From positions 1 to 64,000 of the forward strand of contig JAMFTG010000073.1 of NCBI GenBank assembly GCA_023974075.1: a stretch of DNA of 64,000 bases, given 5' to 3'. Positions 1-8,572 of this stretch are shown in pieces. Numbering within the stretch: the first letter of the stretch is position 1; each line of letters begins with the position of its first letter. The DNA is from Chaenocephalus aceratus. Taxonomy: Eukaryota > Chordata > Actinopteri > Perciformes > Channichthyidae. A program made the position numbers and the translations under genes. Under the pieces are notes generated by a model. It worked only from the letters and a program-made list of their open reading frames with translations, did no database searches and had not been told where the DNA came from.

Positions 1-47
1 CTTTGTGGTCTTCAGCATCTACCTGCCCCCGCCTCGACGTAAGCGAC

Positions 48-134
48 GCCGCCTCTTAGCTCCGAAGCTCTTGCCTCTAGACCGACAATTCTTTGGAGCT
101 GGAAGTAAACCGGATTCCGGAGCTAAGAGGCGGC
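48..134. repeat. Inverted repeat, 17-bp arms
   Basis: Positions 48-64 (GCCGCCTCTTAGCTCCG) are the exact reverse complement of 118-134, with a 53-bp spacer. It may be part of a TIR transposon cut by the window edge. No family is recognised. The rest of 1-440 shows no coding signal. Confidence 0.5.
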
Positions 135-439
135 CTCTGCGGTGTGAACAGGAAAAACCGGTACTTTTCAGCTCCGGCTCCGATCACGCGTTTGTGTGAA
201 AGGGGCATCTGAGACGTAACGTAGAAGACCTGCAGATTAGTCCACAATAACAGAGCAATACAGTTCTGATTCAATAACAGACCATTCCAACAAAACCACA
301 CATTTCAAAATGTTCAATCCTAGCAGCAGAAGCGCCTGATGATCAGGTTCAATGTTTATCATCAACACTGATATTTTGCTTTTTTAACCACAACATTGTT
401 ACTCTGAGAAACAAAATGAATGACCTCTTGCCTTTGACC

Positions 440-1714
440 AGTATCGTGTTATCAACAGCTCCCGGAAACGTGAGTTATAATATTACACTAGATAGTAAAC
501 TAGAATGCTTTCAGCCATAAACCTTGAACAATTACATTCAATGATTCTCTCTTCTAAACCATCAACGTGCATGTTAGACCCAATCCCAACTAAGCTGTTG
601 AAGGAAGTTTTTCCATTAATTAGCACTTCTTTATTAAATATTATGAATATGTCTTTATTATCAGGCTATGTTCCACAATCATTCAAAGTAGCAGTGATAA
701 AACCGCTTCTTAAAAAGCACAACCTCGATCCAGAGGTTTTAGCCAACTATAGACCTATTTCTAATCTTCCGTTCCTCTCAGAGATTCTTGAGAAAGCGGT
801 TGCTAAGCAGCTGTTACTTAAAAAACAATGATTTATCTGAAGACTTTCAGTCTGGCTTTAGAACACATCATAGCACAGAGACAGCTCTGGTTAATGTCAC
901 AAATGACATTCTAATAGCCTCAGACAAGGGACTCGTCTCTATTCTTGTCTTGCTCGATCTCAGTGCTGCATGTGATGCTATCGACCATGACATCCTATTG
1001 CAAAGACTAGAGCACTTAGTGGGCATACAGGGAACTGCTTTAGGCTGGTTTAGCTCCTATCTATCTGAACGCTCTCAGTTTGTACGTGTAAACAATGAAT
1101 CTTCCACGCAAACCAAAGTTAGCCATGGAGTGCCACAGGGCTCAGTGCTCGGACCTATTTTGTTCACATTATATATGCTTCCGTTAGGCAATATTATAAG
1201 GAATCATTCTGTAAACTTTCATTGTTATGCGGATGATACTCAACTATATTTATCAATCAAGCCTGATGAAATTAATCATCTAAATAAAATTCAAGACTGC
1301 CTTAAGGACTTAAAAACGTAGATGACCTTAAACTTTTTGATGTTAAACACGACCAAAACTGAAGTTTTTGTACTTGGCCCGAAGAATCTACGAAACAAAT
1401 GATCTAAAGATATACTAACTATGGATGGCATTAATTTGGCCTCCAGTGAGACTGTAAGGAATCTTGGTGTTATATTTGATCAGGATTTATCCTTTAATGC
1501 CCACATAAAATCAATTTCAAGGACCGCCTACTTCCATCTACGTAACATTGCAAAAATCAGGCACATCTTGCCTCAAAGCGATGCAGAGAAACTAGTCCAT
1601 GCATTTGTTACTTCAAGGCTGGATTATTGTAACTCTTTATTATCAGGGAGTACCAAGAAGTCAATCAAGTCGCTTCAGCTGATTCAAAATGCTGCGGCTC
1701 GTGTACTAACCAGA
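440..1714 (+). mobile_element. L2-type LINE, 5' part, interrupted at 1714
   Basis: This is a 5'-truncated non-LTR retrotransposon lacking the endonuclease. The reverse transcriptase is readable in pieces. It has the fish L2-style start LDPIPTKLLKE near 575-605, the NYRPISNLPF block near 750, the GVPQGSVLGPILF block near 1130-1160 and the catalytic YADDTQLYL block near 1226-1250. The LINE stops inside the AARVLTR motif at 1714, where the large tyrosine-recombinase element begins. It resumes in the correct register at 21060. The left boundary is approximate. Confidence 0.85.
505..1714 (+). pseudogene. L2 LINE reverse transcriptase, decayed
   Basis: The reverse transcriptase (RNA-directed DNA polymerase) acts in target-primed insertion of the LINE. 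The first part runs in one frame from 505 to about 828. A frameshift near 825 moves the reading to the frame open until 1321, where a stop falls just after the palm domain. A third piece runs from 1421 and carries the thumb-like segment with LDYCNSLL. The YADD aspartates are intact, but the frameshift, the stop and the 19-kb insertion make it non-functional. The L2 clade is my best call; other CR1-group clades are close. Confidence 0.8.
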
Positions 1715-1720
1715 GTAAGG
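1715..1720. other. Core site GTAAGG, left boundary of copy 1
   Basis: The 6-bp sequence GTAAGG sits exactly between L2 sequence (ending AACCAGA) and the first base of the element (CAAATGTCAGCC). The same 6 bp, or GTTAGG, lies at the other two element boundaries. It is read as the short core left by site-specific recombination of a circular element with its target. Confidence 0.6.
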
Positions 1721-1824
1721 CAAATGTCAGCCTTAGAGACGGAGGTACCGTGGAACTTGCCCTTCAGATGTACGCATGTCCGCTCAATGGAAATGCGATG
1801 TCAACCTCCGATGTCAAGTACCTG

Positions 1825-2160
1825 TCAGCGACTGGACCGACTATGGGTGCCGATGGGCGGACGATAAAGCACCGCAAAATACACCCCCTTCAAGTGTTGC
1901 CAGGGGCACGAGAATACCCTCCATGGAGGGTGGGTGCTGCTGCTGTGAAAGAGGCCGACTATGGGTGCCGATGAGCGGACGATAAAGAACCGCAAAATAC
2001 ACCTCTTTTCTGACTCCCCAGGGGCATTAAGTTCTGGAGGGTGTGAACATCTGGGTTTAGTCCGTTGGGGAGTGCTTAATTCCGGGGTTCGGGGGTCTCA
2101 TGTTATGGAAGTATGGATGATTCTCGAAAAACGGCTAAGTGCCAACGGGGGAGGGTGAAA
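1825..2160. repeat. Left-end diverged copies of the 120-bp unit
   Basis: The phrase GCCGACTATGGGTGCCGATG followed by a GCGGACG...AAAG(C/A)ACCGCAAA block occurs at about 1838 and 1952. It matches the unit that forms the 120-bp array right of the gene (8040; 16541-17560). The two ends of the element therefore share repeats in direct orientation. The palindrome CCTCCATGGAGG lies near 1919. Confidence 0.75.
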
Positions 2161-2760
2161 GTCCTGTATACCCTGAGTAATCTTCCCCGGCTTTCAGACA
2201 CTTATTCCTGGGTAACAAAGTCACCCTGCTCGGGTCGTCAAATGTGAATGAAATGGACAGATTCCTGTACATTTCAATCACTTTTGATGGGAGTCGTGAG
2301 GTGTGTTTGAAAGGGCCATATCTTCCTTAAATTCACATCAATCATACCCAGCTTTCACACACTGATTGCTGGGTAATACATCCATGTGCACCCTGCATTT
2401 AAAGTAATCTTCCCCGGCTTTCAGACACTAATTCCTGGGTAACAAAGTCACCCTGGACCGGTCATCAAATGTGATTGAAATGGACAGATTCCTGTACATT
2501 TCATGCATTTTTAATGGGGTCGTCGAATGTGGAAGAAATGGACATATTCCTGTACATTTCATGCATTTTTAATGGACATATTCCTGTACATTTCATGCAT
2601 TTTTAATGGGGTCGTTGAATGTGATTGAAATGGACAGATTCCTGTACATTTCATGCATTTTTAATGGGGTCGTCGAATGTGATTGAAATGGACAGATTCC
2701 TGTACATTTCATGCATTTTTAATGGGAGTCGTCAGTATATGGAGCTTAACCCATAATTCC
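2160..2760. repeat. Hairpin-type satellite repeats, copy 1 left block
   Basis: This block mixes two motifs. One is a CCCAG...CTGGG stem-loop (near 2349-2374) with its CCCCGG...CCTGGG sister. The other is a unit built around GAAATGGACAG-ATTC-CTGTACATTTC, an 11-bp-arm inverted repeat with one mismatch. That motif recurs at about 2250, 2477, 2625 and 2686, separated by TGCATTTTTAATGGGGTCGT. The same motifs recur right of the gene. Confidence 0.75.
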
Positions 2761-3236
2761 CGGAGGTTCCAGGCCGAATTTGGAAGCTCATAGGCGGCCT
2801 GCCATGCGTCCCCACCCGTGGAAAGCAAAAAAAAGTAAAGAAAACGGTCAATTATATGTTAAAATAATCAAAAATGAAGTTTTTGAAAATTCTGTAAAAA
2901 CGGCTAAGTGCCAACGGGGGAGGGGGTCAAGTCTTCGGCGCTTCGGGACGAAGCCCCGGAGACTTTTCCACTCCCCCGTTGCAATTTACAACGGAGAGGG
3001 GAAACCAGAGCTCCCCTCCTCCGTCCAAAAAATTCATTCATCTTTTCCAAGCTACCATCTGCACGAAATCGGAAACCCGGTTTTTGAGAGCACTTAGAAA
3101 AAAACGAGCTATTTTCACATGATGGGGAAATCATGGAGGAATGTATCCGCCTCAGGAGCACTTTGGATCGGATGAAATTGTTGCCAAGAGGACCCCCAAT
3201 CCTGGTTCTCACAAAACTTTAAGTTTTCAAACTGGT
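2761..3236. other. Unique spacer of the recombinase element, copy 1
   Basis: This stretch has no convincing ORF. It is matched almost base for base by 11924-12400 in copy 2. The phrase AACGGCTAAGTGCCAACGGG at about 2899 repeats 2130. A diverged 129-bp-type unit (ATGGAGGAATGTATCCGCCTC) begins near 3132. Confidence 0.5.
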
Positions 3237-3884
3237 GTCTGGAGGAATGCAAGGGGAGTTGTCAGGGGACTCTACCCGCCTCAAGGGGCATTATTTTGGG
3301 ATACATTTTATCCATTTTCACCCTTTTCTATGGTTCTTCCAAAAAGTTAACTTATACTTTTTCTGACTCTGGAGGAAGGTAGGGGAGTTGTCAGGGGACT
3401 CTACCCGCCTTATGGAACACTATTTTGGGATACATTTTATCCATTTTCACCCTTTTCTATGGTTCTTCCAAAAAGTTAACTTATACTTTTTCTGACTCTG
3501 GAGGAAGGTAGGGGAGTTGTCAGGGGACTCTACCCGCCTTATGGAACACTATTTTCGGATACAATTTATCCATTTTCACCCTTTTCTATGGTTCTTCCAA
3601 AAAGTTAACTTATACTTTTTCTGACTCTGGAGGAAGGTAGGGGAGTTGTCAGGGGACTCTACCCGCCTTATGGAACACTATTTTCGGATACAATTTATCC
3701 ATTTTCACCCTTTTCTATGGTTCTTCCAAAAAGTTAACTTATACTTTTTCTGACTCTGGAGGAAGGTAGGGAGTTGTCAGGGGACTCTACCCGCCTTATG
3801 GAACACTATTTTCGGATACAATTTATCCATTTTCACCCTTTTCTATGGTTCTTCCAAAAAGTTAACTTATACTTTTTCTGACTC
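3237..3884. repeat. 129-bp tandem array, copy 1 (about 5 units)
   Basis: Units start with CTGGAGGAAGGTAGGGGAG at 3369, 3498, 3627 and 3756, exactly 129 bp apart. They are preceded by a diverged unit at 3237 and followed by a partial start at 3884. Each contains GGGGACTCTACCCGCC and an AT-rich end with AAAAAGTTAACTTATAC. Copy 2 has about three units. Confidence 0.92.
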
Positions 3885-3887
3885 TGG

Positions 3888-5150
3888 CCAGCAGATGAAA
3901 ACACCCGCCTCTCCACCCCTTCCGAGGGACGAGGGAACCGTGCGGGGGTCTGCTGGAGGCTACTGCCGGGTGCTCCGTCCTGCGCCTCACCGGGACCCTG
4001 ACTCCAGCGCGGTGTGGCGGCCTCGCCCTGGCCGTCCACCCTCTGGGTACCTGACTCCCCTGCCTCCTCCGGGGGCAGGTGAGAGGGGTTCAATGCCTCC
4101 CCGGAGGCATTGATACTGTTCCCCCGGCAACCCGCCAGCAGATGAAAACACCCGCCTCTCCACCCCTTCCGAGGGACGAGGGAACCGTGCGGGGGTCTGC
4201 TGGAGGCTACTGCCGGGTGCTCCGTCCTGCGCCTCACCGGGACCCTGACTCCAGCGCGGTGTGGCGGCCCTGGCCGTCCACCGTGCGCCCTCTGGGTACC
4301 TGACTCCCCTGCCTCCTCCGGGGGCAGGTGAGAGGGGTTCAATGCCTCCCCGGAGGCATTGATACTGTTCCCCCGGCAACCCGCCAGCAGATGAAAACAC
4401 CCGCCTCTCCACCCCTTCCGAGGGACGAGGGAACGGTGCGGGGGTCTGCTGGAGGCTACTGCCGGGTGCTCCGTCCTGCGCCTCACCGGGACCCTGACTC
4501 CAGCGCGGTGTGGCGGCCCTGGCCGTGCGCCCTCTGGGTACCTGACTCCCCTGCCTCCTCCGGGGGCAGGTGAGAGGGGTTCAATGCCTCCCCGGAGGAT
4601 GCTGTTACCCCGGCAACAGCCTCCTCCGGGAGCAGGTGAGAGGGGTTCAATGCCTCCCCGGAGGATGCTGTTACCCCGGCAACCCGCCAGCAGATGGAAA
4701 CACCCGCCTCTCCACCTCTTCCGAGGGAACCGCGCGGGGGTCTGCTGGAGGCTACTGCCGGGTGCTCCGTCCTGCGCCTCACCGGGACCCTGACTCCAGC
4801 GCGGTGTGGCGGCCTCGCCCTGGCCGTCCACCGTGCGCCCTCTGGGTACCTGACTCCCCTGCCTCCTCCGGGAGCAGGTGAGAGGGGTTCAATGCCTCCC
4901 CGGAGGATGCTGTTACCCCGGCAACCCGCCAGCAGATGGAAACACCCGCCTCTCCACCTCTTCCGAGGGAACCGCGCGGGGGTCTGCTGGAGGCTACTGC
5001 CGGGTGCTCCGTCCTGCGCCTCACCGGGACCCTGACTCCAGCGCGGTGTGGCGGCCTCGCCCTGGCCGTCCACCGTGCGCCCTCTGGGTACCTGACTCCC
5101 CTGACTCCCCTGCCTCCTCCGGGAGCAGGTGAGAGGGGTTCAATGCCTCC
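3888..5150. repeat. GC-rich ~245-bp tandem array, copy 1 (5 units)
   Basis: The marker CCAGCAGATG starts units at 3888, 4135, 4384, 4687 and 4929 (spacing 247, 249, 303, 242). The long spacing comes from an extra duplicated segment at about 4600-4675. Units are rich in CpG and contain the inverted repeat ATGCCTCC-CC-GGAGGCAT. The array ends directly before the leader of the recombinase gene and could serve as a promoter or CpG-island-like region, which is inference. Long open frames on both strands across it are periodic artefacts. Confidence 0.92.
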
Positions 5151-5234
5151 GTCCCCCTGGGGGACGGATCGCCCGGAGGGTACTGTTATCCCCACGTTGT
5201 CGTACCCGAAACTGTCGGGTATCCTTTGGGAGAA

Positions 5235-5300
5235 CCAGACTCTGGAGGAACGTGAGGGGAGATTACAGGGATCTCTGCCCGCCTAACGAGTGCCTAAATG
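5235..5300 (+). repeat. Diverged 129-bp unit in the recombinase leader, copy 1
   Basis: The phrase CTCTGGAGGAACGTGAGGGG, then ATCTCTGCCCGCCTAACG, is a diverged start of the 129-bp unit (CTCTGGAGGAAGGTAGGGGA ... CTCTACCCGCCTTATGG). It lies about 130-190 bp upstream of the chosen start codon. The same piece occurs at 13808 in copy 2. Confidence 0.65.
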
Positions 5301-5428
5301 GGACACCGCACCATGATGCAAATGAAAACAAACACCGGTTTGAAAATAAGCTGAGTGCATCTTTCGTGAGTCTTTTCACGCTTCCTTCTTTTTTACCCAC
5401 GATTCTGGTGACATTTTCCGGTACCGAA

Positions 5429-7452
5429 ATGCTCAAGAATACAGGTCGGACGGCGGTCCGTTGTCCGATCTGTAATAGTTCCTACCTCGCCCTGAGCAAG
5501 CACCTGCAGAGGCGCCATGGTGTGCGTAACTTGGTTGAAAGAAAAATTCTGCTGTTGTTGGCCAACGGACGGACCAACATTAGGCTCCATCCCTGTACCA
5601 TTCTGGGATGCGAGTACCGGGGCACAAGGCTGGATCGCCACTTGGCCAGAGACCATGTTGAGCTGGCCCGGGAGGAACTACATGTGGTTCGAAATAAACT
5701 GAAAATGACAGTGGCCAAGAAGGAGCTTTATGAACTCCGAATGACAAACCCCACCATAGAAATGATTACCGCTTGGGCTGTTGACACGGTGGCAGACGAC
5801 GATATACTGTCACAACCTCCACCCTTGTCCCCGGTGAATGAATGTGACAACCCGGACTGCAAAGAATGGAGGCTGGAGGCAAACGCAGTGAGGGCTCAGC
5901 GGGACATATATGCTGCTGAGGTGAAATCCCTGCGCTGCAAGTTGCAGCAGAGGATAAAGCACAAGCGACAGAGGATGGATCAGCGGGCCGGGGACATGCC
6001 CGCGTTCGATGGGGAGGAACGAGAGCGGGTCATTCTGAAGAAACGACCCCGAACAGAGTCGACACCAACGAGGCTGTCCAAGTCGAAAGGTCCCTCCTGC
6101 AGCAAGTCTCCCATTCCCGCCTGCAGCGAGTCCCCCACTGGCTCTCACACACATTCATCCAGCTCCTCAGAGCCTGCATCCATGCATACCGAGGCCTCGT
6201 CAACCTCCCCTCCCATCCATTCCCCCTGGTTCCGGGGCAGGGGCCGGGGAAATATAATGCGGGACATCACATTCCCACGGGTCATGGGTAAGTGTGTTGG
6301 CTATGTGACACATGCAGTTTCTGTAACACACGATGTGTTGTCATTAACGTACTGTTTATATTTCACAGAGAAGTATCTTCAAGGATACCGGGAGCATTAT
6401 GCAGGTATCGACCCACCAGTGAGGCTCCAGGAAAACACAGTTTCCAAACTGAGCAGAGTGAAGTCGTTCCTAAGTTTCATGGCTCACGGGTTCAATCGCC
6501 TGTCTGACTGGCTCTTTTTGAGGGATCTCAAGAGGATACGTGGGTGGTCCCGGAGCCTGATGAAGTCAAGCCTTCAGGTCACGACCTCCGACTTCTACAT
6601 CAAAAATATATCACACTTTCTCAAGTACATGGCCGACACACCGTGCAAGGGGAGCAGGCTCAGCCAAACCGACATGATTTTAATCAAACGGGAAGTTGTT
6701 GCCATCTTGAAGTCCCTGAAGAGAAAAGTACTTATCCACCAGATGCAAGTGAAGCGTGACAAGATGGAAGGTCTGCCGAGCCATAACGACATCATGACAT
6801 GCTTGACTTCGACCACCACTCGCATCCCTCAGCTCCTGGATGTGATGGCCAGCAATCCGACTACCGCAACCCGGACCCTGCTCTATGGGTATATGACTCT
6901 TCATTGGAGCTGCATTTACGGCCATCGTCCGGGGGTCTACTCCAACATGACCAACGCCGAGGTCCGAAAGGCGGATACAACTGGCACTGCCTTCGGCTAC
7001 CTGGTTCATGTGAGTGCTATTAATCAATGCATTTATTCTGGCAGTTATATGCATGATTGACATTGTATTGACACTCTCTAACTCTGTCATAACAGGTAAG
7101 CAACCACAAGACGGCCAACGCGTTCGGGGAAGCGCAGCTGTACCTCACCGTAGAAGAATTTGGATGGATGAAGAGGTGGCTGGAAATCAAGGGTACGCTG
7201 ACCTGCACCCAGAGCCGTTACTTTCTATACACAGAGGGGAAGAACCCGTTCAGGAAGCTTGCCTACTCCCTGAGGTTGGCATGGGCTGATGTGGGGCTCC
7301 ACGGTCCCATTAACTTCACCGACCTCCGCACAGTCCACGCCGATAATGCGAAGAGGTTTCAAGACAAAGGCAACCGCCAACGAGTGAGTGATTTCATGTG
7401 TCACAACACTGCAACTGCGGACACATTTTACGCGAATAATCCTTCTGCGTAA
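5429..7452 (+). CDS. Zinc-finger tyrosine recombinase of the large element, copy 1
   Basis: A candidate integrase/excisionase acting on DNA in the nucleus. The spliced CDS is 5429-6287, 6369-7009 and 7096-7452 (618 residues). The N-terminus has two C2H2-type fingers: Cys12, Cys15, His25, His30 and Cys56, Cys61, His71, His76. A basic/charged, possibly coiled-coil stretch and a Ser/Pro-rich linker follow. The C-terminal third has the tyrosine-recombinase layout: Arg473 in GHRPGVYSN, Lys505 in NHKTA, Arg578 in TDLRT, His603 in FMCHN, and Tyr612 nine residues later. The usual His of the HxxR box is Thr here. ATG 5429 is chosen because it directly precedes the first finger; the frame is open upstream into the repeats. 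Compared with copy 2, an 11-bp deletion just after the Tyr codon brings an early stop at 7450. The ancestral frame probably ran on through an acidic tail toward 7792. The family is inferred from motifs only. Confidence 0.72.
6288..6368 (+). other. Intron 1 of the recombinase gene, copy 1
   Basis: 81-nt GT-AG intron, donor GTAAGT and acceptor TTTCACAG. It contains no stop and is a multiple of three, so a retained intron would still be translated in frame. The same intron is at 14856-14936 in copy 2. Confidence 0.65.
7010..7095 (+). other. Intron 2 of the recombinase gene, copy 1
   Basis: 86-nt GT-AG intron, donor GTGAGT and acceptor CATAACAG, with in-frame stops inside. Removing it joins the Arg473 exon to the exon that starts with VSNHKTA, which is where the recombinase beta-hairpin lysine is expected. 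That supports the splice. Confidence 0.7.
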
Positions 7453-7821
7453 CATTCGGTTGCTCTTCACAGAGTCACTGCAAGCAGCGGCGGCGGCATC
7501 GACAGCAGTAGCAGCGGGAAATGAAGACACTTTTGCGGGTATTGACATCGACAGTGACAGCTCTGGAGAGGAGCACAGCCCGGCTCCCTACCAAGACTCC
7601 CTACCAAGACATGTCAACGCTTGGCGAGCGACGAGGGACCAGTCACTGGCCGAACACAGCCCCTCAGACATGGGTGAAGAGAGGGTGCCATACTCTGCCC
7701 CAACTTCACCCACTTTTGCCAGTGATCAACTTGTAAATATGCAGTGTGTTGTTGTAATCAGTCCCCTTGTAAATACTCTATATCCTGTGTGAATGTATTT
7801 ATTACTGTCAATATTACTGTA

Positions 7822-7827
7822 AATAAA
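7822..7827 (+). terminator. Poly(A) signal of the recombinase gene, copy 1
   Basis: AATAAA lies 30 bp after the last stop of the tail frame (7792) and is conserved at 16319-16324 in copy 2. Confidence 0.6.
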
Positions 7828-8029
7828 GTTTGTTAAAATTACTAAGTCTTCTGTTTTTAAAGCCCACTATGGGTTTTTTTCCTTTAAGATCTCCAGGGGC
7901 ACGATATCCTGGTTCTGGTGGTAGCATGGAGGTGTTTAGTCCGAGTGAGGAGTGCTCAAGTGTGGGATGATTTGTAAGGTAGAAGAGGGTAAAAAAAGTT
8001 AAAGTGTGAACCTCCAGCAGGGCAGGTGG

Positions 8030-8112
8030 TGCTGTGAAGAAGGCCGACTATGGGTGCCGATGGGCGGACGGTAAAGCACCGCAAAGTAGACCCCCTTTTA
8101 AGATTCCCAGGG
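8030..8112. repeat. Single 120-bp-type unit right of the gene, copy 1
   Basis: One unit, with GCCGACTATGGGTGCCGATG at about 8044, stands where copy 2 has nine tandem units. The array has expanded in copy 2 or contracted in copy 1. Confidence 0.8.
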
Positions 8113-8139
8113 GCACGAGATTCTTGAGGGTGTGATCAT

Positions 8140-8420
8140 CTTGGTTTAGTCCGTGGGGGAGTGCTTAAGTTCGGGGGCCCGGGGACCCAAGGTGTGCGAG
8201 GTTCTGGAAGTACGCATGTCAGGGAGAGATCCTGGAGCTCCTTAGTCCGTGTTTTGGGGGTCTTGGAGCGGCCACAGAGAGGTGCTTTTCCCCGGGGTAT
8301 TTCATGGAAGTCTGAAATAACCCGTTTGCTCATGTCAGGGAGAGATGCTGGGGCTGCTGCGTCCGTGTTTTGGGGGTCTTGGAGCGGCCCCGAAGAGGTG
8401 GCTTTGTCGGTGTACATAAT
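8140..8420. repeat. 231-bp-type unit, copy 1
   Basis: Contains the GTCCGTGTTTTGGGGGTCTT phrase twice (about 8245 and 8361). The 231-bp unit is therefore itself a diverged dimer of about 116 bp. Copy 2 has about 2.3 units. Confidence 0.8.
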
Positions 8421-8454
8421 GGTTAAGAAAGCCACCCTGGACCGGTCATCAAAT

Positions 8455-8492
8455 GTGATTGAAATGTACAGATTCCTGTACATTTCAATCAC
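8455..8492. repeat. Perfect 17-bp-arm hairpin
   Basis: GTGATTGAAATGTACAG, then ATTC, then the exact reverse complement: a 38-bp near-perfect hairpin. Related hairpins with 11-bp or longer arms occur at 10778-10803, near 11622 and near 20737. Confidence 0.85.
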
Positions 8493-8572
8493 TTTTGATG
8501 GGAGTATTCTGGTGTGGATGAAATGGCCATATCTCCCTTAAATTCACAGCAAACGTACCCATCTTCATCCAT

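Noticed and set aside
3833..5195. Long overlapping open frames on both strands (up to 332 codons) across the GC-rich array
   Set aside because: They follow the ~245-bp period, change with unit number between copies, and have Pro/Arg/Gly-rich sequence without domains. GC-rich repeats have few stops.
7384..7472. A third intron (GTGAGT to CTTCACAG) in the recombinase gene
   Set aside because: The sites look good and the size matches the other introns. But it would remove the FMCHN...FY block with the catalytic His and Tyr and lead quickly to a stop, while the unspliced frame continues into an acidic tail. A minor splice form remains possible.
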